64,000 nucleotides of DNA from NCBI RefSeq assembly GCF_030818015.1, contig NZ_JAUSZX010000001.1:4774001-4838000 (forward strand), written 5' to 3'. This DNA is from Arthrobacter globiformis (GTDB taxonomy: Bacteria; Actinomycetota; Actinomycetes; Actinomycetales; Micrococcaceae). Under the pieces are notes generated by a model. That model saw nothing but the letters and a program-made list of their open reading frames with translations. It did not search any database and was not told the origin of the DNA. A program made the translations under genes and the position numbers. Shown here in pieces: positions 53,636-62,765 of this stretch (position 1 is its first letter; the number at the start of each line of letters is the position of its first letter).

Positions 53636-55159
53636 CTAGCCGGTGACGCTGAGGCTTACCAGGGCGGCACCGTCCCCTTCGGCCAGCAGTCCGACGGCGG
53701 TGCTGGACTCGGCGGGGAAGATCTGGTCCGTGAGGGTCACCAGCCCGTCCTGGGCGAAGACCTCCACGGAGCAGCGGTCCAGGAAGATCCTAAGCCGCAG
53801 CAGGCCGCTGCCGTCCAGGGAAACGGGCACCCGCTCCACGGACGGGAAGTCGGCATGGAACCCGACATTTCCGGACCCGGTGCGGTCCAGGCTGAGCTCG
53901 CCGGACAAGGCTGAGTAGGCCAGCACTGTCCGCTCCTGCACGCCGTCTGCCTCGCCGGCACGCAGCACCAGCCCGACTTTGCCCGCGGAACCGGGCCGGA
54001 ATTCGGCATCGATGCGCAGCACATCCCCGGAACCCTCCGCGGGCAGCCACCGCACGCCGTCCGCCAGCTGTTCCGGACCCGCGGTGAACAGCTCCGTACC
54101 GGAAAACTCGAACGGGTCCACGGCCGCCTGGACGAGCACCGGTCGCCCGGCGCGGGTCTCCAGCCGGACCTCGCGGACCAGGGACATGGCACTGCGCCAG
54201 CCCTGCGACGGGGTGCTGGCCGCGTATTGCCAGTTGTTCATCCAGCCGATCATGAGGCGGCGCCCGTCGGGAGCGTTGCTGAACGAGACGGCGGCGTAGT
54301 AGTCCCGGCCCCAGTCGAGCCAGCCGTAGTCCGGCATCCGGCTGTCGTCGGTTTGCCTGCCCTCGGTGACAATGGTTTCGGAACGGAACGTCACGCCGTC
54401 GAACGTTCCCAGGAAGTACTGGCCCGCCGAGCCGCCGGCGATCCCGCCGGGGTTCAGGTTCACCACAAGGACCCACCGGGTGTTCCCGGCATCGCCGTCC
54501 ACGGGCAGTTCGAACAGATCCGGGCATTCCCAGACCCCGCCCGTCGCGTTGGCCGGACCGAAGGTGCTCAGATACTCCCAGGACTTGAGGTCGGCGGACT
54601 TGTAGAGCACCACCTCATGCCGGACGGCCTCGACGGCGGCCATCACCCAGTAGCTGCCGGCGTCGCCGTCGTACCAGAAGACCTTGGGGTCGCGGAAGTC
54701 CGCAGACGCCCGGTCCAGCACGGGGTTCCCCGCATACTTGGTCCAGGTGGCGCCGTCGTCGGTGCTGTACGCGAGGGACTGTGCCTGCCGGCCCGCCAGC
54801 GGCGACGACGGGGAGTAGGCGCTGGTGTAGACCGCCACCAGCGGCGGCACTCCCCCGGCGCCGAAACCGCTCGTGTTCAGCGTGTCCACCACTGCCGACC
54901 CGGAGAAGATGGCCTCCTGCTCATCGCACGCGATTGCCACGGGTTGCTCGTCCCAGCTCCGCAGGTCCGCTGAGGTGGCGTGGCCCCAGGACATGTTGCC
55001 CCACACGTCACCGAACGGGTTGTGCTGGTAGAAAAGGTGGTAGACGCCGTTGGAGTACACCAGCCCGTTGGGGTCATTGAGCCAGTTGTGCTCGGCGACG
55101 AAGTGCCATTTGGGCCGGTAGCGGCAGTCGAGCACGGGCGTTGCATTCAGGGAAGTCAT
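53636..55159 (-). CDS. GH32 glycoside hydrolase (fructosidase/levanase)
   Basis: A 507-aa intracellular-type GH32: nucleophile in WLNDPNG (Asp29), the transition-state stabiliser in FRDPKV and the acid/base Glu in ECPDLF, then a C-terminal beta-sandwich (SLDRTGSGN... RCSVEVFAQDG, the typical end). It hydrolyses fructosyl bonds in sucrose, inulin or levan. No signal peptide is seen, so the substrate comes in through the adjacent ABC importer. It is the last gene of the operon. Confidence 0.92.
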   Translation of the reverse strand: MTSLNATPVLDCRYRPKWHFVAEHNWLNDPNGLVYSNGVYHLFYQHNPFGDVWGNMSWGHATSADLRSWDEQPVAIACDEQEAIFSGSAVVDTLNTSGFGAGGVPPLVAVYTSAYSPSSPLAGRQAQSLAYSTDDGATWTKYAGNPVLDRASADFRDPKVFWYDGDAGSYWVMAAVEAVRHEVVLYKSADLKSWEYLSTFGPANATGGVWECPDLFELPVDGDAGNTRWVLVVNLNPGGIAGGSAGQYFLGTFDGVTFRSETIVTEGRQTDDSRMPDYGWLDWGRDYYAAVSFSNAPDGRRLMIGWMNNWQYAASTPSQGWRSAMSLVREVRLETRAGRPVLVQAAVDPFEFSGTELFTAGPEQLADGVRWLPAEGSGDVLRIDAEFRPGSAGKVGLVLRAGEADGVQERTVLAYSALSGELSLDRTGSGNVGFHADFPSVERVPVSLDGSGLLRLRIFLDRCSVEVFAQDGLVTLTDQIFPAESSTAVGLLAEGDGAALVSLSVTG

Positions 55160-55191
55160 GGTTCGCTTTCGAACTAGAAAGTGGGGCTGGG

Positions 55192-56070
55192 TCAGCCTTT
55201 GACACCGCTGGAGGCGATGCTGTTGATGAAGGAGCGCTGGAACGCGATGAAGAGGATCACTACGGGAACCGTGATCAGCGAGGCGTAGGCCATGACTTCA
55301 CCCCAGGAGACGTTCAGCTGGAAGAAGTACTGGATGCCGATCATCACCGGGCGAAGCTCCTCGGACTGGACCACCATGAGCGGCCACAGGTAGGAGTTCC
55401 AGGCGGGCAGGAAGGTCAGGATGGCCACGGTGGCCGTGGCAGGACCGGCGAGCGGCATGACCACCTGGCGGTAGATCTTGAACCAGCCGGCGCCGTCGAT
55501 CCGGGCCGCCTCGTCCAGTTCCTTGGGAATGGACTCGAAGTACTGGTGGTACAGGTAGATGGAGAACGCGTTGGCGATGAACGGGATGATCTGCACCTGG
55601 TAGGTGTCCAGCCAGCCCTTCGAAATTTCCAGGCTGAAGCCGTTGACTTCGAAGTAGGGCAACTGGTTCACCCACCACACCAGCGGCAGGGCGAGAGTCT
55701 GGAACGGCACGATGAGGGTTGCCAGGATCGCCGTGAACACGACGCGCTTGCCCCGGACCTGCATGCGGGACAGCGCGAAGGCGCACAGGCTGTTGACGAA
55801 GATACCCAACACCACTGTCACGGCGGAGACACCGACGGAGTTGATGAGGAAGCGCGCGGCCGGGACCCTGTCGAAGACGGCTGTGTAGTTGTCCAGCGAG
55901 ATGTTGCCAATGGGCAGGAAGGCCGCGACGGAGGACATGTCGCCGAAGATCTGCTGGTCCGGCTTGAGCGAGGACACGAGCATGAACACGATGGGGAAGG
56001 CGGCGACGGCCGCGAACAGGATGCGGACGGCCATGGCGCCGATGGAATTGAGGCGGAGCACGTTTTTCAC
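55192..56070 (-). CDS. Carbohydrate ABC transporter permease (MalG type)
   Basis: A 292-aa permease with six helices, the EAA loop in EAARIDGAGWFKIYRQVVMPLAGPA and a helix-1 MAVRILFAAVAAFPIVFMLVSSLK. Second integral subunit of a CUT1-family importer. It starts GTG 1 nt after the first permease's stop. No ATPase gene is in the operon, so a shared ATPase (MsiK-like) is expected elsewhere. Confidence 0.92.
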   Translation of the reverse strand: MKNVLRLNSIGAMAVRILFAAVAAFPIVFMLVSSLKPDQQIFGDMSSVAAFLPIGNISLDNYTAVFDRVPAARFLINSVGVSAVTVVLGIFVNSLCAFALSRMQVRGKRVVFTAILATLIVPFQTLALPLVWWVNQLPYFEVNGFSLEISKGWLDTYQVQIIPFIANAFSIYLYHQYFESIPKELDEAARIDGAGWFKIYRQVVMPLAGPATATVAILTFLPAWNSYLWPLMVVQSEELRPVMIGIQYFFQLNVSWGEVMAYASLITVPVVILFIAFQRSFINSIASSGVKG

Positions 56071-56071
56071 G

Positions 56072-57031
56072 TCAGTCCTTCTCTCGGGTCAGGTAGCGCT
56101 GGACAGCGGAGACCAGCAGCACCAGGACGAAGAATACGAGCGAGATGGCGGAAGCGTAGGAGGTTTCCTGCTGCTTGAAGCCGGAGCGGACCGCCTCGTA
56201 GATGATGGTGGTGGTCGAGTCGAGCGGGCCGCCCTGCGTCATGACGCTCACCTGATCGAAGAGGCCGAGCGCCTGGATGGTGATGGTCACCAGGACCAGG
56301 GTCCGGGTGTGCTTCAGTCCCGGCCAGGTGACGTACCGGAACTGGTGCCAGCGGCTGGCTCCGTCCAGCTGCGCCGCCTCGTACAGCTCCCCGGAAATGC
56401 TCTGCAGCCCGGCCAACCAGATGATCATGTGGAAGCCGGCGGCCTGCCAGATGGACAGCGCGATGATGGCCGGCATGGCGGTGGCGGGATCGTTCAGCCA
56501 GTCCGCCCCCTGGATGAGGCCGAAGCTGAACGTTGACAGCAGCTCGTTGATCAGCCCGTCCTTGCGGTACATGAAGAGCCAGAGTAGCGACACCACCACC
56601 ATGGACGTGACCACGGGGAGGAAGTAAACGGTGCGGAAGAAGTTCACGCCGCGGAACTTCTTGTTGATCAGCAGCGCCATGGCCAGTGCGAGGCCGGACT
56701 GCACCGGCACCACCACCACAGCGAAATAGCTGACGTTCAGGAGCGCCCGCCAGAATGTGGGGTCGGTGAAGAGCCGGGCAAAGTTGTCCATCCCGACGAA
56801 CTCCACCGGCCGCGGAGAGATGAGGCGGGCGTTCGTGAAGGCAAGGCCGAAGCCAAGGATCGCCGGCAGGAACACGAAGGCGAGCAGGAGAACCGCTGCC
56901 GGCGCGATCATCCCCCAGCCGCTGAGCTGTTCGCGCAGGTGGCCCGGGCGCTTGCGGCGGGCTGCTGCCGGGGTGGTTTCGCCGGGCGCCGGAGCCGCCG
57001 GGCGGCGGGAGGGAAGCTGGGTGGTTGTCAT
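56072..57031 (-). CDS. Carbohydrate ABC transporter permease (MalF type)
   Basis: A 319-aa permease with six helices and the EAA loop EAAQLDGASRWHQFRYVTWPGLKH. A ~30-residue polar N-terminus precedes helix 1 (MIAPAAVLLLAFVFLPAILGF). First integral subunit of the CUT1 importer. Upstream, between it and the substrate-binding gene, sits a stable 15-bp hairpin. Confidence 0.92.
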   Translation of the reverse strand: MTTTQLPSRRPAAPAPGETTPAAARRKRPGHLREQLSGWGMIAPAAVLLLAFVFLPAILGFGLAFTNARLISPRPVEFVGMDNFARLFTDPTFWRALLNVSYFAVVVVPVQSGLALAMALLINKKFRGVNFFRTVYFLPVVTSMVVVSLLWLFMYRKDGLINELLSTFSFGLIQGADWLNDPATAMPAIIALSIWQAAGFHMIIWLAGLQSISGELYEAAQLDGASRWHQFRYVTWPGLKHTRTLVLVTITIQALGLFDQVSVMTQGGPLDSTTTIIYEAVRSGFKQQETSYASAISLVFFVLVLLVSAVQRYLTREKD

Positions 57032-57061
57032 GGGAGTCTCCGTTGACAGTCAGTGCCGGGC

Positions 57062-57101
57062 GGAGGACGACGGCGGCAGTTGCCGCCCGCCGTCGTCCTC
57101 C
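57062..57101 (-). other. Stable intergenic hairpin between binding protein and permease
   Basis: GGAGGACGACGGCGG (57062-57076) pairs perfectly with 57087-57101, with a 10-nt loop and no T-run. Its position after the binding-protein stop fits an mRNA stabiliser or partial stop that raises binding-protein levels over the permeases. Confidence 0.6.
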
Positions 57102-57116
57102 CGCTCCGGCGGCCGG

Positions 57117-58412
57117 CTAGTTCTTGTAGCCGCCGTTGGACTTGATATTGGCGTCGATCGCCTTGACCGCCTTGTCCAGGACGGTCTTGGCGTCCGCGCC
57201 GGCCAGGATGTCCTGGACCGCCTTGCCGTACTCGGTGGCGATGAACGGGTAGGCCGGTGTCTCCGGACGCATGACTGCGAACTCGCGGGAGAACTCCATG
57301 AAGATACGGTTGGCACCACCCTCGGCGAACGCGGGAATCAGGGCCGCGGCTTCATCAGTGGCGGGGATGCCTCCCGTTGCCTTGATGACGGCAGCCACGT
57401 TTTCCGGCTTCAGGGAATAGGACAGGTAGTCCATCGCGGCATCCGTATTGTTGCAGCCGCTGGTCACGCCCCACTGCCACGAGGCGCCGCCGATCTTCGG
57501 TCCGTTGCCGAGGTCCACGGAAGGCATAACGGCCAGGTCCTTGCCGAGTGCCTTGCGCGCCTTGTCCCCTGCCCAGGAACCGGTGTAGAGGATGCCGCTC
57601 TTGTTGTTCAGGAAGTCCTGGGTGGAATCTTTCCCGCTCTTCTTGGCCATGAAGCCCTGGTCGGCGAGGCCGCGGAACCACGCGGCCCATTCAACGGCCT
57701 TGTCCCCGTTGAGGGCCCCGTCGGCGGACTGGAATCCGTCGCGGTTGATGAGGTCGCCGCCGAAGGACTGCAGGAGAGGCGAGTAGGCGTAGGGCAGCCA
57801 TTCGCCGACGCCGGCCGTGCCCATGTCCAAGGGGTATTGCCACTTGCCCAGGGCCTTGAGCTTGGTCAGCGCATCCTGGAACTCTTCCTTGGTCCATGGC
57901 TTCTCAATGGTGGCGACGCGGACGCCCGCCGCAGCGAGATCAGATTTGCGGGCAAACATGGACAAAGCGACGTCGCCGTGCCCAACTGCATAGGTCTCGC
58001 CCTGCCACTTGGCAACGGTGCTGGGGAGGTTCTTGGAAAGGTCCGCGGATAGCTTCAGTGGCGTCAGGTACTTGGCCCACGCCCAGTTGGGAACGTTGGG
58101 CCCGTCAATGTCCACGATGCAGGGAAGTTTCCCGGCTGACGCGGCCCCAACGACGGAATCGTTGTAGGACTCCTGCGGGAAAGCCTGCACCTTGATCTGC
58201 GCCTTCGCGCCGCTGCTCTTGTTATAGGAGTCCACGATCGACTGGGTCGCCGCCAGTTCCGCCGGGTTTCCGGCGGCGTGGGTCCACATGGTGATCTCTT
58301 TGGTGCCTTCGGTTGTGGCCGATGAGCTGCCCTTGCCGCAGGCAGCGAGGCTGCCCATGAGGGCCGCCGCGGCTATGCTGGTGGCCAGGATCCGTGTGAA
58401 TCGCTTGTTCAT
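57117..58412 (-). CDS. ABC sugar-binding lipoprotein
   Basis: A 431-aa extracytoplasmic solute-binding protein (SBP_bac_1). Lipobox LAAC after MNKRFTRILATSIAAAALMG; two-lobed fold with EITMWTHAAGNPAE at the start and AWGVTSGC-type hinge segment (WQWGVTSGCNN). It delivers a sugar, probably fructooligosaccharide given GH32, to the two permeases. It lies 155 bp after the LacI gene. Confidence 0.92.
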   Translation of the reverse strand: MNKRFTRILATSIAAAALMGSLAACGKGSSSATTEGTKEITMWTHAAGNPAELAATQSIVDSYNKSSGAKAQIKVQAFPQESYNDSVVGAASAGKLPCIVDIDGPNVPNWAWAKYLTPLKLSADLSKNLPSTVAKWQGETYAVGHGDVALSMFARKSDLAAAGVRVATIEKPWTKEEFQDALTKLKALGKWQYPLDMGTAGVGEWLPYAYSPLLQSFGGDLINRDGFQSADGALNGDKAVEWAAWFRGLADQGFMAKKSGKDSTQDFLNNKSGILYTGSWAGDKARKALGKDLAVMPSVDLGNGPKIGGASWQWGVTSGCNNTDAAMDYLSYSLKPENVAAVIKATGGIPATDEAAALIPAFAEGGANRIFMEFSREFAVMRPETPAYPFIATEYGKAVQDILAGADAKTVLDKAVKAIDANIKSNGGYKN

Positions 58413-58567
58413 GAAGGTCCAGTCTTTCTGCTGATTTTGCGCGTGGATGATTGGCCCTGGGTCCGGAAGGGGCGCGGCCGCTGCAACGGCTGCGTCCCTT
58501 TTTCAGGCGGACCCGGGGTTTGGGACGAACTGGTTGTATTGCTGGTGGTTGTTGTTTTGGAATGCGG

Positions 58568-59590
58568 TCAGCTCCTGGGCGGCCCTACGGAGCCCCGTTC
58601 GATCAGGGGACATGCGAGCCGCACCTGTTCCGGCGGCGTGCGCGGGTTGTCAATGTCGTCAAGAACGCGGTTGACCGCCCATCGCCCCATGTCGTAGTGC
58701 GGCAGGGCCACCGTGGTCAGGCCCGGCCATAGCGAGTCCGCAATCAGCTCCAGATTGTCGATGCCGACGATCGAAACATCCTCCGGGACGGTCAGTCCCA
58801 GAGCTGCGGCCGCCTGGTACGCGCCCATGGCCATCCTGTCGCTGAAGCAGAACAGGGCCGTTGGCCCGTCCGGCTGGCCGAGGAGAGCCAGAGCTGCCTC
58901 GCGGCCACCGGAGGTATCCGGCTTGGCGATGACGAGGTGCCGCGGATCGTGCTCGATGCCGTGGCGGCGCAGGGCATTGTGGAATCCTTCCAGCCGGCCG
59001 TGCGTTGCGGGAATGTCGTCCACGTTGTTGATCATTCCGATCCGCGTGTGGCCGCCCCGGATGAGCGCTTCCACGGCGGTTTCAGCGGCGTCGACCTCGT
59101 TCGGGACGATGGAGGAGACTGCAGGGTCCGCTGTGACGGCGTCCAAGAGCACGGTGGGGATCCCCGAGAGCGCCGGCGGCAGTTCGACTCCCTGGTGGTA
59201 CAGCCGGGCGTACACCACGCCATCCACCTGGTGCTGCTGAAGCATGGTGATTTCGCGGTGTTCGAGCTCGCTGTCCAGGCCCGAGTTCACGACCATGACC
59301 ACGTAGCCCCGTTCGTAGGCCGCGTCCTGCGCTCCGCGGATCATGGCCCCGGCGAAGGGCGTGGTGGTGATCTCGTCGCTGACGAGGCCGAGGATCTGGG
59401 AGCGCTGGTTGCGCAGCCCGCTGGCGAGCCGGTTGGGAGCGTAGCCAAGGTTCCTGGCCACGTCCCGAACGTGCTGCTGGGTTTCCGCTTTGACCCGTGA
59501 GCTGGTGGCGTCGTTGAGTGCGTGGGACACAGTGGTCACTGAGACTCCGGCGGCCTTGGCCACTTCGCGTATCCCTACTCGCGTCGTCAT
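58568..59590 (-). CDS. LacI-family regulator of the GH32/ABC operon
   Basis: A 340-aa repressor. N-terminal HTH (IREVAKAAGVSVTTVSHALN) and a hinge helix, then a periplasmic-binding-protein-like effector domain (SQILGLVSDEITTTPFAGAMIRG...). It is the first gene of the minus-strand operon LacI-SBP-permeases-GH32 and is likely auto-regulated through two CAAAACGTTTTG operators directly upstream. The ATG at 59590 directly opens the HTH. Confidence 0.9.
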   Translation of the reverse strand: MTTRVGIREVAKAAGVSVTTVSHALNDATSSRVKAETQQHVRDVARNLGYAPNRLASGLRNQRSQILGLVSDEITTTPFAGAMIRGAQDAAYERGYVVMVVNSGLDSELEHREITMLQQHQVDGVVYARLYHQGVELPPALSGIPTVLLDAVTADPAVSSIVPNEVDAAETAVEALIRGGHTRIGMINNVDDIPATHGRLEGFHNALRRHGIEHDPRHLVIAKPDTSGGREAALALLGQPDGPTALFCFSDRMAMGAYQAAAALGLTVPEDVSIVGIDNLELIADSLWPGLTTVALPHYDMGRWAVNRVLDDIDNPRTPPEQVRLACPLIERGSVGPPRS

Positions 59591-59602
59591 CGACTTCCTT
59601 TG

Positions 59603-59648
59603 CAAAACGTTTTGGTTCGGTGTGAACGAGAGTACACAAAACGTTTTG
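59603..59648. promoter_or_regulatory. Two LacI-type operators upstream of the regulator
   Basis: CAAAACGTTTTG occurs twice as perfect palindromes at 59603-59614 and 59637-59648, centres 34 bp apart. They flank the region where the promoter of the lacI-led operon must lie. Confidence 0.82.
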
Positions 59649-59753
59649 CATGTGTCAAGCGTCACTCTCCCCACCCGCCCCCTTGGACATGGGTCCGGCC
59701 CGGCGCTGCCCATTCGGGCGGCGCCAGGCCGGAGGTCCTGTGAAGCTGCGCGG

Positions 59754-61475
59754 CTACCTTCCTGTGGTGAAGCTCCAGGAAAGGCCGCTGAGCGGGTTCC
59801 CGCCGGCATCCTTGATGCTCGCGGAAATAGTGGCCGTGTACCTCGTGTTGGCCGCCAGCGTCACGTTCGGGTTCAGCGTTGCTACCCGGGTGGTGGCGTT
59901 GTAACTGACGGCGTAGCTCACAAGTGCCCCCGTTGCGGCGTTGCGGAGGGCGAAGGTGCCGTTGGCCACGCCGGTGACCGTTTCACTAATCGTCGCCGTG
60001 ACGTTGGCCGTGCGACTGACCGCGGTCGCGTTCGCTGCCGGCGACTTAGCGGTCACCACCGGGCGTGGGCCCGTCGTGAACACCCAGGAGTTCGCGGCAA
60101 TCGGATTGCCGGCGATGTCTGTGATGCCTGCAGTCAGGGCTACCGTGTGCTTCCGGTCGGCAGTGAGCGTTACGTTAGGGTTGAGAGTGGCCACACGGGT
60201 CGTGGCGTTCCAGGTGACGGGAGCCGCGATCACCGCCCCTGCGGCGTTCTTCAAGTTGAAGGACGCGAATCCTATGCCGGCGATCGGCTCACTGAAGGTT
60301 GCCGTGACGTTGGCCGTCTGGCTGACCATCAGCGAGTTGACGGCCGGAGCCTTGGCGGTCACCACGGGAGCCACGGTGTCGACGGTGACGGCCAGGGACC
60401 CGGCGGAGCGTGTTTCGATGCCTGCAGGGCTGACCTCCCCGGCCGTCACCGTGTGGCGTCCGTTGGCCAACGCCCGGTTGGACGTGATCGAGTAGCTACC
60501 GTTCGCGGCCACTGCTCCCGAGCCGCTGGCCGCGCCGTCGATGTAGAGGTTGACGCTCGCGGCGTCCGGCAACGCGACGGCACCCGTGAAGCTTGGGGTG
60601 GTGCTGCGCGTGATGTTGTCCGTATTGAAGCGGCCAGTGTCGGTGGCGGCCGTCAGGTCAGGTGTGCTCGGCCCCTTGGCCAGGGGCGCCGTGCACGGAG
60701 CGGCGGGTCCGCCGATCCCCGCGTACTCGAAAATCGTGACTTCATTGCCGATCGCGGCGGCCCGTCCCAGCCACAGTCCCCGGCTTTCAGAGGTGGTGGT
60801 TGATGATGCGCGGTCTGCGTCGGACACGCCATCCGCGCCAACTCCGGTGAGGCCGGTCCAGGTGGCTGTCCAGGTGGTGAGGCCCGGTCCGTCGTATTTA
60901 ACGACGCCGTCCTCGCCTGATCCCGGGGCACCGGCACGCAGCGTGCGCCGCCCGTTCAGTGCGAACGACTGGTTGGCTGCCACGACCCTGGCTTCCAGCT
61001 GGTCCGCCGGAAGCTGCCCGCCGCCGGGTGCAACAGCGGTGCCCTTCATGACCACGGTGCTGGCGTTGATCTTGGTGGCCGGCTGCGTGACGGTGACGTT
61101 CCCCACGGACGTCTGGTCGCCGACGTCGGGGGCTGTCAGAACACGGACCACATCACCCGGGCGGATGTCCGGGGTGGTGCCTTCCCAGCATCCTCCGCCG
61201 GGGTGGTTGACTTCCACGATGCCGGCCGCAGGAGTCAGGACCGACGACGTGCCGATGACTGCGCCGCCGCGAAGCACCTGGATCGTGGGATGATCGCCCG
61301 CTGCGTACCCTTCGGCTGAGACCATGTCCCGTTCCGGGAAAACGGTGATGATGTGTGTACCCGGGTCGCTGATGACGGCGAAAGCCGGAACAACCGCGGT
61401 CGGAACGGCCAGCGCCACCAGCGCGCCAGCCGTGATGGCGGCTGCCAGACGCGGACGATTTCTTGCAGGTTTCAT
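59754..61475 (-). CDS. Secreted Ig-like repeat protein
   Basis: A 573-aa secreted protein. Signal peptide (LAAAITAGALVALAVPTAVVPAFA), then ~240 residues of a domain I do not recognise, a Big-type segment (VNLYIDGAASGSGAV...), and two C-terminal SbsA-like Ig (Big_5) repeats, each ending VATLNPNVTL and WVFTTG or WSFTTG. It resembles cell-surface or adhesin-like proteins; no enzyme motif is seen. It shares Big_5 units with the secreted protein at 24213. No anchor sequence is visible. Confidence 0.7.
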   Translation of the reverse strand: MKPARNRPRLAAAITAGALVALAVPTAVVPAFAVISDPGTHIITVFPERDMVSAEGYAAGDHPTIQVLRGGAVIGTSSVLTPAAGIVEVNHPGGGCWEGTTPDIRPGDVVRVLTAPDVGDQTSVGNVTVTQPATKINASTVVMKGTAVAPGGGQLPADQLEARVVAANQSFALNGRRTLRAGAPGSGEDGVVKYDGPGLTTWTATWTGLTGVGADGVSDADRASSTTTSESRGLWLGRAAAIGNEVTIFEYAGIGGPAAPCTAPLAKGPSTPDLTAATDTGRFNTDNITRSTTPSFTGAVALPDAASVNLYIDGAASGSGAVAANGSYSITSNRALANGRHTVTAGEVSPAGIETRSAGSLAVTVDTVAPVVTAKAPAVNSLMVSQTANVTATFSEPIAGIGFASFNLKNAAGAVIAAPVTWNATTRVATLNPNVTLTADRKHTVALTAGITDIAGNPIAANSWVFTTGPRPVVTAKSPAANATAVSRTANVTATISETVTGVANGTFALRNAATGALVSYAVSYNATTRVATLNPNVTLAANTRYTATISASIKDAGGNPLSGLSWSFTTGR

Positions 61476-61529
61476 GGAAAGCTCCCCTCAAAGGCCCCAG
61501 ATTTCACCCGGCTGAGACCCAGCGAGGTG

Positions 61530-61560
61530 ATCCTCTTCAGGTCCATGATCTGAAGAGGAT
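61530..61560. promoter_or_regulatory. 11-bp inverted repeat upstream of the secreted Ig-like gene
   Basis: ATCCTCTTCAG (61530-61540) pairs perfectly with CTGAAGAGGAT (61550-61560), 9-nt spacer, 55 bp upstream of the start. No T-run, so it is more like an operator than a terminator. Confidence 0.4.
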
Positions 61561-61599
61561 GCCAGTATCTGGACGCCACGTTGGGGAAACCTTTAACCA

Positions 61600-61634
61600 A
61601 AAGCTGCGGGACCCCTCATCGAGGGGTCCCGCAG
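61600..61634 (-). terminator. Terminator after the DMP19-like gene
   Basis: CTGCGGGACCCCTC (61604-61617) pairs perfectly with 61621-61634 around a 3-nt loop, followed on the minus strand by CTTTTGG. It lies 11 bp downstream of the gene ending at 61645. Confidence 0.85.
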
Positions 61635-61644
61635 AACCGCGGTG

Positions 61645-62526
61645 CTACGCCTCCACCAGGTCCTCGTCCAGGTCCTCGTCCAGTTCTTCGAACTCGACGG
61701 CGGCGACGATTTCCTTGGTGTCCGGGTTGAGCATGAAGGCCTCGTCGTCGTCCTCGATCATGAGGAAGTCGCCATGGTCCGTGCTGAAGCGCCACGCGAG
61801 CACCGTCTCGCCGTTGTGGTCGTAGTTCGGATCGCCCATGGTGATTTTCTGCAGCTCGAACCCCGCGATGTCGCACAGCTCGCGGATGATGACCTCGAAT
61901 TCCGGGGCGTTCTCCAGGGCCTCTTCCTCGGCCTCGGCGCGGCGCTCTTCGAGGTCCGGCAGCGCCGCCACGCGCTTGGCGATGTGTGCGGTGAGCTCGT
62001 CGTCGTTCAGGACCAGCAGGTCTTCCTGTCCGCGCAGCCAGGCCGCGTTGAGGGCTACGATGTCCTCCGTTTCGAGGAGCGATTCGAATTCGGCGTCGAG
62101 GTCCTCCATGGCCTGGACGCGTTCCGGGAGCTCGCCGTCCTCCTCGGCGTCGGCCTCGCCGTCCAGGTAGATGTCCGCTTCCTCCTCGGACAGGGAGTCG
62201 AATGCCTCCACGGTGCGGTCGAAGAGGTCAACGTGCCCGGCGGCGCCCATGCCTTCCAGGCCCTCGCGGATGTAGGCGTCAAGCTCTCCACGGTCCGGGG
62301 CGGTGAAGACGTACTGCGCAAAGCCGCCGCCCAGGGACTGCGTCAGGTAGAAGTCCACGAAGTAGCTGCGCAGGGCGTTGGGCGCGATCTCCCCCGAGCC
62401 GAGGAGCTCCTGGTACATGCTGTTCACCACGGCAACGTTGGAATCAACAATCTCTTCGTCACTGGCACTGTTGCCGACTGCGGCGCCTTCGACGGTCAGG
62501 ACAACGGGGTATTCGCTGGAAGTCAT
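61645..62526 (-). CDS. DMP19/DUF4375-like acidic protein
   Basis: A 293-aa, strongly acidic protein (Asp/Glu-rich centre and tail). The N-terminal ~125 residues hold SYFVDFYLTQSLGGGFAQYVF, typical of DMP19-like (DUF4375) domains, related to DNA-mimic proteins of Neisseria. A coiled-coil-like middle (EERRAEAEEEALENA) and a C-terminal beta-rich part follow. The function is unknown; DNA mimicry is an inference from the family and the charge. AAGGA lies upstream of the ATG. Confidence 0.7.
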   Translation of the reverse strand: MTSSEYPVVLTVEGAAVGNSASDEEIVDSNVAVVNSMYQELLGSGEIAPNALRSYFVDFYLTQSLGGGFAQYVFTAPDRGELDAYIREGLEGMGAAGHVDLFDRTVEAFDSLSEEEADIYLDGEADAEEDGELPERVQAMEDLDAEFESLLETEDIVALNAAWLRGQEDLLVLNDDELTAHIAKRVAALPDLEERRAEAEEEALENAPEFEVIIRELCDIAGFELQKITMGDPNYDHNGETVLAWRFSTDHGDFLMIEDDDEAFMLNPDTKEIVAAVEFEELDEDLDEDLVEA

Positions 62527-62765
62527 GGGAAATCCTTACTGCAGAAAGCCGGTGATGCTCAGTACTCTCTCAACGTACGCGCCGCATGCAGCCCGCAGGT
62601 TTAGGGCGAAGTGAACGTCAGGCGAAGTTTGCGCCGCAGCCCCCTAAGGGACAAAAGCAGGAGAGCCCGACGGCGGGCGGCGGCAAATTTGAGGGCCCCT
62701 CCCGCCCGACTAAGATGGATCAGATAACCTGCAGATTTTCGACTTGCCGAAAGTAGCGCGCACCC

